Shown: positions 13,101 through 25,433 of the stretch, piece after piece | How positions within the stretch are numbered: the first letter of the stretch is position 1 | How the letters are laid out: each line of letters opens with the position of its first letter | From: Archilochus colubris | Taxonomy: Eukaryota; Chordata; Aves; Apodiformes; Trochilidae | Direction: 5' to 3' | Assembly (NCBI GenBank): GCA_023079485.1 | Contig: CM041090.1 | Coordinates: 868,001 to 932,000, forward strand | Length of the DNA stretch: 64,000 nucleotides | Notes under the pieces: model-generated | What the model saw: only the letters and a program-made list of their open reading frames with translations | The model's database searches: none | Told to the model about the DNA's origin: nothing | Made by a program: the position numbers and the translations under genes

Positions 13101-16100
13101 ACTGAGCTGCTGGAAACATTCATCCCTGCCTCCCTCCTTTCTGCTGCAGTGAGAGCAGGATTGTCTCTGAACAAAGAGCTCCAGTTTCCTATTTCTGTGA
13201 CAGCTCCTGCAACATGACAAAGGACAGTAAACTGTAAAATCACCTACAGTGAGGTGAGGCATGGGGATGGGAGTAAACAGAGCTGCATCTCTGTAGAAGA
13301 ATCAGAAGCTTGGACACTACTTGTGTATCTTTGTGACAGCAGGTTCTGTAACAGGCTCCCAGCTAAGCAGGCAGCCAAGTAACTTCATCCCTGTGGCTAG
13401 AGTTCCTGACATGCAGCACATTGCACAGAGCTGCTCCTGTGCTTTGGTTGTTGCTGAAATGCATGATGCAGTGGGAAGTTTTAAAGATGCCCTGCATAAA
13501 CACATAATGGAGGATTTTCACTCTCACTAGTTGTAAAGATTCAAACGTCAGAGGAAATGAAATGGTATCTCCTCTGGAGAACCTGCTGAGGTTTATTTAG
13601 AGCCTTGGCTAATACGTTACACAGATGCCTATTCCAGCAGTTTATAGTAATCCTCTGTGGCCAATGACACCACTTTTCTGGAATGTGATGCCTACAAGAG
13701 GCTTTCTTCAAGATTAATAAGATTTCTGTTTATCCACCTTGATATCACTGAACATCCCATTGGCTGGTGGCATAGTACATGACCAAGACACCACGTGAAT
13801 AATCACTGGGTAAATTTTACTGTGACCAGGTTGTAATATAGAGTTTCAAAACCCTGTTTATTTGCTATTTGCTCGTTGACATCTCTTCTTATGACAACCA
13901 GCCACCTGCTGGTCTCACTTCTCCCTTCTAAGAGTCTTCTTTTTCTCCAATGTGGTCTTACAAAATTTTCAAATCCCACCTCTCCCAATCCAGCTTTCCC
14001 ATATTGTTTTAGGCCATGGCATCAGGTGCACATTATAAACACGACTCTTATAAACACCAAATTCCTCTTTTCCAGCACTCTGGTAAATCCATTTATTCCC
14101 ACTTTTTCAGTCTGTCAGAGCCCCAAGAGGCATCTTTGTGTGAGCAACAAGCAGGACCCAGAAATCCCAGCCTGAGATCCTCTTGGCTACGGCTGTGTTT
14201 TTAGGAGCATGATAAGAGGAATAACATCAAACAAAAAGAGCAAATATTGGCTCACCTGGTGTCACATCAGCAGTACTCTGGGTTGCCAGGTAGGAATGCA
14301 GGATGTTGGGGAGACTGAGCTTCAGAGAGGTGGGAAGCCAGGCTCACCAGGGAAGAGAAGTGATTTAACGTGGCCCCTCATGGTAAGTGCCTGCAGCTCA
14401 CTGATTGCTAAAGCAGCACTGAGAGGATCTGGAGAGGAGATTACACAATCAACCAGGCCAGCTAGTGAGAAGTCTGCTGTGATGGCAACAGTTCCAGCAG
14501 TTTCCATTGGAAAAAAAGGCTGATGCCTGCTAGTAATGCTCTTAGACCTCTAAAAATCAGGCAGAGTAAGCAGTGTTTACTTTCTTCGTAAGCTGTAGGA
14601 TGAACAATAAGTTCTGTGGGGCTGCTCAGGAGACAAGTTGAGCCTGCACTTGTTCCCTGGGGAAAGAGATGGGAGAGGGTATCATTAGAATCAGTATTTG
14701 GTAGCCAACACAGGTAGCTATAGGGTAGCTGCTTTTCAGGTACCACTTAAAAATCAAATAACCAAAACCAAATTTTGTGGTAGCTGCACAGAATGCTCTC
14801 TGCAGGCCATGAGGCCAACTCATAAAAACATAAGTAATGACAATATCTGGGTTTTTTTTTTCAGATGTGTGGGGGGGGAAAATTTTGGGGTTTTGTTGTT
14901 GTTGGTTTATTGTTTTTTTACACCACCAGCCATAAAAGACAATATTAGTCTCAAAAAATTGCAGATAGAGGGTGTCTTGTCCTTGCCTGCTCCTGGGCTT
15001 TAACCTTGGAGTGCCTGCTAAGCACTAAATCCAAAAGCTTTGCATATATTTTATATGAAATACCCTGACAGAATCAAGATTGCTTTATTGCTAAGTTCAA
15101 CAGCAAGGTTACTTGTATCATATGGCATTACCTTGCTACCTGGATATCTTTCTATTGCCAGTGAGAAATTACTGTAAATGGTAAAAGTGTGCCAGGAGCC
15201 ACAAAGCATTGTACAGACCTGATCCCATCTCTGCCAGGGCTCAGATGAGCACTGCCTGCTGCTGATCTGAGCTGTCGTTTGCATTAAGCTGTGACAGGGT
15301 GTGCATATTGACACAACAAGGGCCTAGATCAATAAAGGGTTATAGACTGATACAGAACTAATATTATACAATGTAAGAGGGGAAACTTGAGCCAAAGACA
15401 TTAGTGCAAATACTGAAGACAGTCAGAAATGTTATGGGAGGTTTAAAATCCACACAGAGCACAGCACTACATCACTGGAAGGTAACATCAGGAATATTTC
15501 ACTTTATGTGCTTGCATTAAGTGCATGTTTACATTTTTAAAAGGGCAGCAAGGACCTATCTACACTCAGGAAAGAATCCTTCACCAGCAGCCAGATCTTG
15601 CTTCTGGCCAAATGTTTTTCTCTGATGTTAGAGCAGGAATCTGATTTCTGTTAAATCAGGATAAATCTCAAACCCCTCCATCATTCAGATTTTATTTTGG
15701 CGATGGATTTCGCTGATCATCTTTTGTCTGCCCAGTAATAAGGATAGATGAAAGAAAAATGCTGGAGGATTTGCAGCAGGAAAAAAAACCTGAGAAATTA
15801 CTGCCTGTGCATTTGCAGTTATAGTGATCATGTGCAACCCTGAACTGTTTGATCACTCACAAAAATACGTGTAGTGTTATTTGGTCTTTATGTAATTGTC
15901 CTATTTATTTCATCAAGGCTTAAAATTATTTATGTGAATTTACAAGCAGTGAATGAGTAGAAAAATAATGATATTTTAATATTATTATAAATTCGTTATG
16001 ATGAAGAGGTCATAGAGACATGAAATAAAGATGGAAAGCAAATTAGAAAAGGGGCCACGATGTACTTGTACACATAACTCATATTTGTAGTTCTGAAAGT

Positions 16101-16528
16101 CAAATGTCACTAAAGGCAACTTAAATGTTTAGGCAAGAAATACAGGCAAGGAAAAATGCACATCTGCAGTACAACTATAGCCTGCAATTTGGAGGGCATT
16201 GCCAGCAACAGAACTTACAAGGAACTTAATCTGCTGAAGTATAGATTTTCTAATGCCTACCCTAGGGCAACCACCACAGAGAATGGCTACAGATAGGATG
16301 TCTAGACAACTAAGGCTTAGCTCATTTTTACACTTCATTTCTTACACTTCTGTGGAGTCTGGAGATCACAGGAGACCAGAACATAAAAGTTAGTAATCCA
16401 TTAGTGTTCCCTGTTTGTTTCATGGGAGGGTTCTGATTGTTGCAGTGTAGAAATACAATGACTTCAGGGGTTATCAACAGATGTCTCGGATTAATGAGTC
16501 AGAGGTGCTGTGATTCAACGAGGTTATG
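7131..16528. other. non-coding flank, nothing recognised
   Basis: About 9.4 kb with no recognisable exon, RNA gene or transposon. ORFs of 60-140 codons occur on both strands and mutually overlap, for example around 11,650-12,370, where five frames are open in moderately GC-rich DNA. None shows a domain. A 9-bp stem (ATTTCCATC 11,651-11,659 with GATGGAAAT 11,666-11,674) with a repeated CATTTCCATCCTT at 11,679-11,691 is the only local structure noted. Confidence 0.5.
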
Positions 16529-16551
16529 TTTTGGTTTGGTTTGGTTTTTTT
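16529..16551. repeat. (TTTGG)n short tandem repeat
   Basis: About three copies of TTTGG followed by a T7 run. A minor microsatellite seed. Confidence 0.7.
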
Positions 16552-17273
16552 ACAGAAAGAATTAACTTCACCACACAACAGCACAGATGAACAGCTGTGC
16601 AAACTGAACTGAAGTATCTGCCTGGCAGGGCAAGAATGGAAGCTCTCTCTGCACTCCCAGTACAGAAATTAACCATTTAAAATATGAAATTGGGGGAAAA
16701 AAGAGACAAAGATTTTAAAACTTGGAAGGAAGATGTCAAGACAGGGGTTCCTGCAATCTGTGTGCCTTGTACATAGATCAGCAGATGCATTTGTGTCATT
16801 AGGTGACTTAAGGGATGCAGCAACTGCATATATTATTCTGCTTAATGGCATGTGAAATCCTGGGGGCTTCTTAAACACAAAAGCTTGACATTTGGAAAGA
16901 AAGGATAATATTTTGTTGAAACTCAAAGTACTCATGGAGCCAGTGCAGAAAGTATTAGGTGGTGAGGAGAAATCTAAAGTGAGTCTGGAGATGCAGGATA
17001 CAACGATGTCCCCAGCATGTCTCATTAAAACAGACTCAGATTTTAATCCCAGGAGGACTCTCAGAAAACTGAAGATGAACCATAAGGATTTATTCACCAG
17101 AAACTGTGACAGGGAATTCTACAGTGGTGACAAGAGCAAGCATGGCAGATGCTCTAGACCAGAACTCCTGAGAATATTGGGAACTCTGTCTCCAAAGTTG
17201 TAAACCAGCCCCATTGATTTCTGATAGGTTTTGTACAACATTATGCAGGTCTCTTACATTTTCTTGACTGAAA

Positions 17274-17310
17274 AATAAAGGTAACTTTTTCTTCAGTTAA
17301 AAAAAAAAAA
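17274..17310 (+). other. AATAAA signal followed by a genomic A12 tract
   Basis: AATAAA at 17,274-17,279 is followed after 19 bases by an uninterrupted A12 (17,299-17,310). This arrangement resembles the 3' end of a reverse-transcribed polyadenylated RNA, or an ordinary poly(A) site with a chance A run. The preceding ~400 bases include a 103-codon plus-strand ORF (16,892-17,203) with no recognised domain. I found no convincing flanking target-site duplication by eye, and retrocopies are rare in birds because CR1 does not mobilise mRNAs efficiently. Weak candidate only. Confidence 0.25.
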
Positions 17311-18293
17311 TTCTGACTTGAAAATCCATTGTTTTCTAGTTTTGAAAATGGGAAAGATTGAAAGACATTTCTTCCCTGCTTTCACCAAAATGAAATGCAC
17401 ATTTTGGCAGCAAGGCTTGGTTGGCATTCTGAGCTGTAGTTCATTGGTTCACTGGCAATTGTATATGATTTTTTCTTAAAACAGGGTCTCCAGGCAATTT
17501 TTTTTTTACTCAACTCCTTCCCCCAGATGATTGCCAGAGGCTCTGTTTTACAAGCTCCTGTGTATTTATTTCCCCCCCCTGAGGTTCTAGTAGCACCAGG
17601 ATTTAATAGTCTTAAAACGCTGTTGGTACCTCAGGCTCTCAAAGCCCCAGCCTGGTACTCATGTTCAAGCAGCTCCTTAGCCATATCCATCCCAGGTTTA
17701 CACAAATACCCTTGGGCTTCCTCCTGTAAATCATTTTGTATCATTATATAAGCTAATTTAAACCCCATTCATCTCTGAACTGAACGTTTGTAGCAACAAA
17801 ACGGATTTCTATACTCTGAAATCACAATTTACAATTAAAAAATGATTTTATTGATTCTGCTTGGGAAACTTTGGGGAAAGCTGAACAAGGACAGACAGGC
17901 AAGGCTGTATGTATGTTCAGCTATGAGAGGACAAGTTGCAAGAGGACCTCCTCAGAGACATCATTTCCAGGCTGCAGGATATTTTCAGAGCTCCTACAAT
18001 TCAGGAGACCTGGAAGAGCCCTTCTATTTTCTTCCTTAGCAGTAAAAATATATATATATATTGATGCACTTGTAGTATTGAGAAGTAATACAGCATACTT
18101 CCATGCTCATTGTTTTACTTTAAATAACTCCTTCATTTCTGCCATTTTTCTGGCTATAGGTGTAGGTTAATACAGGTTACAGGTTTTATTACAACATAAC
18201 TAGTTAATTAAAAGCTTGAAGCACATATTTGTAAACTTTCAGCATGTTGAGGAAATTCTATGGTGCAAGACAAAGGTGCAATGTTCCCTCTTT
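17311..18293. other. non-coding, nothing recognised
   Basis: AT-rich unique sequence with short homopolymers (T9 near 17,498, C8 near 17,571) and a short TA run near 18,048-18,060. No gene-like signal seen. Confidence 0.5.
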
Positions 18294-18333
18294 CATGTGT
18301 TTCATATGAAACACATGCAAAAAAAAAAAAAAA
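18294..18333. repeat. perfect 24-bp palindrome followed by A15
   Basis: The half-site CATGTGTTTCAT is followed at once by its exact reverse complement ATGAAACACATG (18,294-18,317), with no spacer. One base later an uninterrupted A15 run begins (18,319-18,333). No protein or element family is recognised. A perfect 24-bp palindrome is unlikely by chance in 64 kb. It could be a fold-back replication product, the stem of a small retroposed RNA with its A tail, or a dimeric binding site. Confidence 0.85.
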
Positions 18334-20589
18334 GGAAAAAAGAGCTATGTATATGCCTGGCATTTTTCCTTTACAGATTCCTGCACTTGTCCTTAAAGAT
18401 TGCTTCAGTTTCCTACTTGTTCTTAAGTTGAATTCCAGTGGCAGTTTTAAGGGGAATTGCAGCTCTGACATTCCTTTCTCACTGGCAGCTGCTTTGGCAA
18501 AATCTTTGGGAGTTAACTTCAAAAAAGCTGAAGCTGATGCACACACACAAAGTGAGGAAGAAAGTGGGTACCAAGTTTTGGACTGCAAGAAATGATCTCA
18601 TCAGTTTTAATTTATCAGTCTCTTCCAGATAATAAGATTTTTCATAGCTTGTGGAGGCAGAAAGGGCAACAGGAACCTAAGGATGCAGGAGGGGTCACGA
18701 GAGCAAAGTCACCTCATTTGTGGAAACCCTGTGGTATGCATATTGAGGGAAAGGAAATTCTGATTATTCCTTTTCCCCATATCTTTGTGTTGACAGAATA
18801 GACACCAGATGGGAAGGCCTTTTTCCAACAGAAAAAGTGGGATTCAAGCCTGGGATCTACAGAAAAACCTGGTGATGCCTGGTGATCTAGGGCGAGCAAT
18901 GCTGATGTAGAAGAACTGAAGAGTTGTACCAAAACACAAGTACAGCTACCTTCCATAAATTACTGCATGGACTCTGTGAGTATAGAAATGCTTTCAGAAT
19001 ATACTTAGCAACTAAATGTGGCTTAACTCTTTCAAAAAAGTGTGAAAAATTATTTAGTGATTTGGCCACACTCCAGAACCTTCTTGTCTTTGGATTTGAA
19101 GAATAAAAAAGTGTTTTTTCCCCTCTTCCTCCTGCTATATTAAATCCTCAGACAAACAACAGAACGACTAACACCCTTTGCTATGGAAAGAATGAAACTG
19201 AGTATTTAGAGTGTTGCCAAATACAGAATAAACAAACTGACACAGTAATTTCCCCCTCTCTGTCTATTATGGTGATCTCAGTTTGAGTTTCACCATCAGC
19301 AGAGAAATCCTCAGACAGGATAAATGGCTAACATCTCTTTAAATGCCATGTTGGAGGAAGTAACTTACACTGTTGAGAATTCAAAGCCACTGATACTACA
19401 CCATCACCCTCTCTTGGAAATGGTGCCATCTCCTCTGCAGACTCATTGTTTCTTCCATGATAACTGAAGCCACAAAAGTCTGCAGCTGCAGTCTGCAATA
19501 CTGAGAGGAGTTCTTGGGATACATCCCAGAACTCCCATGGAGTGGCAGCTCTGTAAGAAGTGATACCCAGCCCAACTGCCCATCAAACAAAGGAGTGGTA
19601 AGTCATTGGAAATTTCCCCCAATGCTGTTCAGTTTTCTGTAGGATTTAATTCTGCTGTGTGTAAGAGAGGTTTCCCAAAGGTTAATAACTGTCATTTTAT
19701 ATTTTGCTCAGAAAACTGAGAGCTGGAAAAGCCTATTTCAGGCTAACTGCGTATAAAATAGTTTAGAGAATTGTCACCTTGAATTATGGACATATCAAAA
19801 TTAAATGTATCTGAAGGCTTTTTCTTTAAATTTTCTTCAGAATTAATGATTCAAGTTTAAGAATTCTTCTTAAACTTACTAGACACTGCTACTGCTTTTT
19901 GGTTTTTGTTTTTTTTTCTCTCTTTTTACATGAGTCTGCTATTCATGTCCATGATAAGACTAGGAGATAACTCCAATCCTCAGTATTCAGAGCCTGGAAT
20001 TCTTTGCTGAATGTAGATGCTTATCACACGTAGCAAACAGAGGTCACTCACTTTGGGATCTTGCCAGCAGAAGGGATGCTGCCCTTACTGAACAAAACTT
20101 GCCCAGGATATCACTAACTACATCTCCTGCTTCTCAAGGGCATGGCCTAAGCATGCTGTGGTGTGCTGCTTTCTGTGGGAATGTTCTGCATGACTTCTAC
20201 TGAAATTCTGCCATTTCCTAGAAAGGAAGACAGGATTTCTGGTGCCAGAGAAAGAGCACAAAAGTTAGTCTGGAGACTTTGGAGTATTTCTGAATGTAAT
20301 CCAGAATGTGTTCTTCATGGAAGAGAGAAACAACCCTTGGAGCAAGAACTAAAATACACTTTGTCCTTATAGCTGTCTTGTCTGTCGTGTGCACTCATAT
20401 GTAGAACGAAATGGACTTCCCTCTCTAGGTATAAGATGCTCAGGAAAGCAATTAAGAGGAACGACAATTTAAATGTTACATTTGAACTCATCCTCTCAGT
20501 CCAGAGAAGAACAAAGACTCAAAACCCCAGGGGAATAGGTGGCTAAGAAGAGTTAGGCAAAGTTCTGTTGACTCAAAATAAAGGGGCAG
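18334..20589. other. non-coding, nothing recognised
   Basis: No exon, RNA gene or repeat family recognised. Several short ORFs on both strands overlap one another and have no domains. Confidence 0.5.
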
Positions 20590-20647
20590 CTGGGCAGGAA
20601 CTGTGACCTCTTCCAACCCTACCACATTCTATTCCAGCTTCTGTGAA
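20590..20647 (+). mobile_element. CR1 LINE 3' terminus (diverged)
   Basis: The 'gacctcttccaaccctaccacattct' region, followed by 'cttctgtga', matches the last ~50 bases of CR1 (the 'CTTCCAACCCTA..ATTCTRTG' end) in plus orientation. The copy is very short and degraded, so it is called only on the terminal motif order. Confidence 0.6.
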
Positions 20648-21186
20648 TTTTGTCTTCAAGTTTAGTTCTTAAACCAAACTTTTTTAACTAGTGTTTTTAT
20701 TCCCCTTATACTAAAGTTCAACAAACACTTCTATCCAGAGTAAGCTGACACTACAATTGAGCACAGAAATCCTACCTACCTGCTCTCCTAGCTGTCTCTA
20801 TTCCTGTATCATGTCCCCTCTTGTACCAAAAGAAGCATTTAAGAGGCCACAACTGTGAATTGGATCAGGAAACCCATCTGGCTAAAAGCTCTTGGGTTTG
20901 TTTTCCTGCTGGAGTGGTCCTCTGAGTCAGTTGGCTACAGAGTCACAGGAACATCTGTGCAGCACAAAGGTTGGAGGCAGCACAGGGATCCAGGAGGGAG
21001 TAGGAGCAGGGTGTGATCTGCTTCTTCCCTTAGCAGTGCCTCTGAATGCTGTTCTGATGTGTCACTTAAGCCACATGATTTGCAGAAGCATTCAAGAGTA
21101 CAAGTTAATTCCTGGGCAGGTTGTGCTGCCTGGAAAAGAAGAGCTATCCTTTGGTACTGTATTGGAAAACCAGGTGCTAGCTATTT

Positions 21187-21230
21187 GATTTGTAAAATGG
21201 GGATAATAATATCACCTTACAGGAAAGAGG
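21187..21230 (-). mobile_element. possible MIR-type SINE core (minus)
   Basis: TGTAAAATGGGGATAATAAT at 21,191-21,210, then 'atcaccttacagg', resembles the reverse complement of the MIR/CORE-SINE middle ('ATTATTATCCCCATTTTACA'). The upstream part expected of a longer MIR ('CTTAACCTCTCTG...') is not visible, so this may be a short remnant or coincidence. It sits immediately left of the inverted-repeat arm at 21,275. Confidence 0.35.
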
Positions 21231-21274
21231 TAAAAATGCATTTATTGCTCTTTGTGAAATATTGCTGTTTGAAT

Positions 21275-21375
21275 GCTAATAACCTTGCCTAACATAAGAA
21301 AATAAACCACATTTTCTTTGGATGTACATCAGAATACTTAAGGGTATTATTTTGGTGTTGCCTTTTGTTTTTAAT
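21275..21375 (+). repeat. left arm of ~101-bp inverted repeat
   Basis: This 101-bp stretch reappears in reverse complement at 21,972-22,072 with about 11 mismatches and no gaps in my hand alignment (about 89% identity). The core at 21,312-21,343 (32 bases, beginning TTTTCTTTGGATG) is identical in both arms. Similarity continues inwards for roughly 20 more bases after a small indel ('atctggaagaagaacat'). The family is unknown. It could be the terminal inverted repeat of a DNA transposon, two opposed copies of one old repeat, or an inverted duplication. Confidence 0.85.
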
Positions 21376-21971
21376 GCAGTATCTGGAAGAAGAACATTCA
21401 GTAAGGCAAGAGTAAGAGAAATGCTCTAGATCAACCTCCTTGGCAAAGCATCTGCCTGTCTACAAAGCTAATGTACAGCAGTGGACAGAAAGAAAGGTGT
21501 GGAGCTGTGCTCTGATTCCTTAAGTTTCAGAGAAACTATGGAGAAAGCTGTATAATCATGTTGTTACAATTCATATTATAGAGTGGCCAAGAAACCTGAA
21601 ATAAGGTATAAGCAGATGGCATTTGGCATTTATTGCTTTTGAGTGTTTGACTTTCCATCTCTAATCTTTAAATGCATGGGAGGGGAGTTCTGTGTTTAAT
21701 AGAGTCTACAGAAGCACTTCAGAATTCTGCTTGTGTTGTTTTAAAATACTTGAGAAGCACCATTTGGTGACTGACATTGTGTTAGGGTGTATCACAAGCA
21801 GAAGAACCCTCTGTCCCAAATGTGCCTTCTGCATTACCTTCTTCTCAGACAAGGAACAATCATAATTTTCCTTTCCTTTTCTATAACTTTATCTTAAACC
21901 CCTGTGACTACTTGACATGTGCTGAACTACTGGGCATTAGTCTAACCAGATATATTCTTGTTACAGATGGA
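21376..21971. other. spacer between inverted arms
   Basis: About 600 bp of AT-rich DNA enclosed by the inverted arms. No transposase-like ORF is visible. If the pair is a transposon, this is a non-autonomous internal-deletion form. If it is a duplication, the spacer is ordinary unique DNA. Confidence 0.5.
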
Positions 21972-22072
21972 ATTAAAACCAAAAGGTAACTCCAAAAGAA
22001 TATCCTTAAGTATTCTGATGTACATCCAAAGAAAAGGTGGTTTGTTTTCTTACACTAGGCAAGGTTATCAGC
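21972..22072 (-). repeat. right arm of ~101-bp inverted repeat
   Basis: Reverse-complement partner of 21,275-21,375. The perfectly conserved 32-base block is at 22,004-22,035. A chance minus-strand ORF of 91 codons (22,006-22,281) begins within and beyond this arm and has no recognised domain. Outside the arms I see only weak similarity. Confidence 0.85.
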
Positions 22073-23474
22073 TGTACCTTTACTATTAAAAATAATTCTT
22101 GATTCATAAAGTTAATGTCTGTGTGCATTGGTGCCCCTACAAACGCAGACTTGAGGCATGTTCTGAGTGTGTTTTGCATTTTCTGAGGATTATGTAGCTG
22201 TTTAGGTACTAAGTGGCTCCCATTAGAGTTTCTGTGCCTTTCTCTCTGTTCCAGTGGTTTGGCAGCGCACTGAAATGCCAAAGAATAATGTGATCATCCC
22301 AAACTATGGGAAAAGAGCCTACTGACTGCAAAGCAGGACAGACAGGCTTGGCAGGAGAAAACTACAATGTGGATGGTGCCTCTGTGAGCCCATGTACAGC
22401 TGATAGGTCACAGTTCTGTGTCCTGCCAAACTTGACACTGATCATTTCATTTTGTACTTCCCATTTGCCAGTCCCTTTGCACCAGCCTTCAGGCTCACCT
22501 GCACTTTCTTCCAGGCTGCTGTTTTGTCACAAATGCTTCTGCATTCTTTTCTTTTCAGCCCCTTGGTGAAACTCTTCAATACTAAGTTGAAGTCAGAAAT
22601 CAATCTTCGTATTTATTGAAAAATATCTTTCCCCCACTTCTAACTAATGTATATTTCTTGTCTTGAGTTTCAATGACTTCAGATACTTTATGCCCTGTTA
22701 GTAATCACCCGGGGCAATTAAATGGAACAGATTTACTTCAGAGTGAGTTCCTGTAAGCTGCAGAGAGGGTTGCTTTAAAATGCCTGTGTAGTCCCTTAGA
22801 GAGTTTAAAGATGATTGTGTGAGTTGCAAAGAGTCATAACTGGTGAAGTCAGAGTGTTTATATCTAGTTCATGTCAGAAAAGGCCTGTTGATGCATGAAA
22901 AAAACCCACAAAAGTTAAGAGTTTGCAAGACACTGCCTTTCCTGCTAAAGCTGGCTAAAAAATTTGCTGCTTATTCCTGCTCCCAGTGCTCCAAAGCAAA
23001 AATGGCCTTTTCTTATGGCAACTATTTATGTGCCATATACATGTTTATGTTTAAACTGGATCACTGAAATGATCAGGCAGTCCTGAAACCCCCAAGCCAA
23101 TAATGCTAGAAAATACTCAAAGAACCCTAAAACCTTCCCCACATAAACCAGCTTCCCAGGATCACAAATGAGAATATGGACCTTCTCCATGTCTTTAAAC
23201 TCGCTGATCTTGGGCTCTAGCTGGTAATCTCTAAGTAAATGACTTCATCTGTTTTTCTTGTATATCAAATTGTAATGCTTCTTGGAAGGGCGTGCTGTGT
23301 CTGAACTTCCACGTGTTCATTGTTCATCAATGAATAAATTATGCACACTGTTTCAGGGTGGCTCAGATTCTTAGTCAAATTTTCCCTGTGTTTCCAGCAG
23401 CTCTGCCCAGCCCTAATCAGAAACAGTCCTACCACCTACCTTTCCATAAAGCCAGACCTTCAGAGAGCGACAGA
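22073..23474. other. non-coding, nothing recognised
   Basis: Unique-looking sequence with no gene-like signal and no repeat family recognised by eye. Confidence 0.5.
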
Positions 23475-23640
23475 AACCTTCATTAATTTACTCTCACCTT
23501 GGCCCTCTGAGGTAAATAGCTATCATTTCCCTTTCTGTTTTAAGGAGAATATAACAACAGAAAGAAAGTGACTTGCCTATGGGAACAGAGCAAGTTAATG
23601 GCAGAAGAGCCTGCGTTGAGAAACTCTTGGGGCTGCTCTA
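23475..23640 (+). mobile_element. MIR-type ancient SINE
   Basis: The order of blocks follows the MIR consensus in plus orientation: 'cattaatttactctcac', 'ctctgaggtaaatagctatcatttccctttctgtttta', 'gaaagtgacttgcctatgg', and 'acagagcaagttaatggcagaagagcctg'. These correspond to the MIR segments ending in the ACTTGCCCAAGGTCACACAG...GGCAGAGCC region. MIRs are tRNA-derived CORE-SINEs that were active in early amniotes and tetrapods, so this is a very old copy. Such copies are sparse in bird genomes. It is not expected to be mobile. Edges are approximate. Confidence 0.8.
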
Positions 23641-25433
23641 CACAGAGAAACCAAATGGAACACCAACCATGCATCCTTCATTCTGAAACAGGTAATAAAG
23701 CAAAGGCTAACATGAGGGAAAGGGGGGCATTTGTTCTGGAGTTCAATGTGCACTACTGAGGCAAGGTGTAATTAATTTGGAATAAACCCCTCCTTCTGGA
23801 TCTGTCATTCTGATGACTTCCTCGTCTAAGCAGAAGGTAAGCTCTAAATCCTCCTCCTCCCCTCTTCCATCCCCACCTACTTAATTGTAAAGGCACAAAA
23901 AGTTTTTGTGCTTCCACATAAGGAAAATAAAGGAGTTCTGGATATCCTGAGGCCTCCTAATGGCAGCTCTGGGTGCCGTGCATGGGGACAGTGTGGTGAG
24001 AACAGTGGCTTAGTTGTGCCCCATACTGTCATCCTCCACACCAGGACCCCTGCACTGCCAGGCATTGACCTCTTAAGACCTGGGATTCAGTGAGGGAGCA
24101 CAGGGATTGAGGAGCAGGAGCCAGCTCCAGGGCTGGACTGCATCCATGGGTGTGGGCCTCCATCAGAGTCTCCACTCAGATAGCACACAGCCTGGGATGA
24201 TGTTTCATGTCAGGGCCTCTCCCTCCCTACGTGACCCTTCTGAGTATATCCCTCATCTTCCCATCTGACACATCAGCAGTGTGTGAAGGAAGATCACAGG
24301 AAGGGTTTAGGAATGCAGTTGCTTCATTAACCTCATGAAAGAGCTTGCAAAGCCAGGGCCTCACTATCTTAATTCTTCTGATGAAGACAAATTCATCAGC
24401 ACAGCATCTGATGCTGCAGTCACATCCACCACTGTTAGGTATATCTGAGGACTGTTGAGCCTCTTTGGACTTCCCTTTTTAAGAATGGGGATAGAGCTGC
24501 CAATAAAACTTTTTCATTTACCTAAAATGTGCCAAGCTTTTCAGGCGAGTGGTACAAGATAAATATATTTAAATACTGAAAATGTTCCTACTTCTCTGGA
24601 TTGCAAATTCTTTTTTTTTTTTTTTTCCATGCCAGAGCAGCACTGGGATTGTTTCTTCATCCACGCTTAATGTTCCTTCTACGGAGGAAGATGAGACAGG
24701 AAGGTTTGGGGTTTTTTGTCCCTGTAATACCTGCTGGAATCAGGACCTTGAGATGGGGAACCCATAGGAGAGAGATGGCTCTCTGGAAATCCACTCAGGT
24801 ATTTTTATAGTACTGAACAGTGTGGTATTTAACCATGGGTACTAAAGATCCATCAGGAACATCTTCAGAAGGTGGCAAACCCTTTGGCTCTGTGTGTACA
24901 TCCTGTTGGTCCAGACATTCCTGGACAGTGGGTGGGAGGGAAGCAAACATCTCAGTAGTGGAGCAGCTGCTCTGTTGCTCCACTTATCACCATGCTGCAC
25001 ACTGCTGGAATGTCGCCAGCCCAAATCTGAGACATTTTCCTGGAGTGTCCTCATTTCAGACCCAGCTTAGGTTTAACTGAGATGGTAAAGTTCTGGAAAG
25101 CCAAGGGCCATTATGATAACTGGAGTGTGCAGAGTGGGTTACCCACAGCTGATCTGGTTTGGAATTTTGGCCATTTGAACACAAAAGCAGCATTCCTGCA
25201 GAACAAAGGGTGATGTTCTTTTTTTAATTTTTTTTTTTGGTGTGTGCTTATTCATGTTGGTAATTTGTTATCTGGGGTGGATATCTAGAGAGAGAATTCA
25301 CCTTAATTTGACTTCCAGAAGAAGAGCCTGACGTGCACTATTTGTGTAACAGCAGAAGGTTTTGCTTGTGTATCACCAACCACAGCCACCTCCTAACAGG
25401 TCTCCAGGAGGCTGGAATTTGATACAATGATAA
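23641..25433. other. non-coding promoter-proximal flank
   Basis: Unique-looking DNA left of the CpG island, with a T17 run near 24,610 and short chance ORFs on both strands. No convincing exon was found. If the minus-strand exon candidate at 25,688-25,767 is real, this would be the start of its first intron. Confidence 0.45.
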
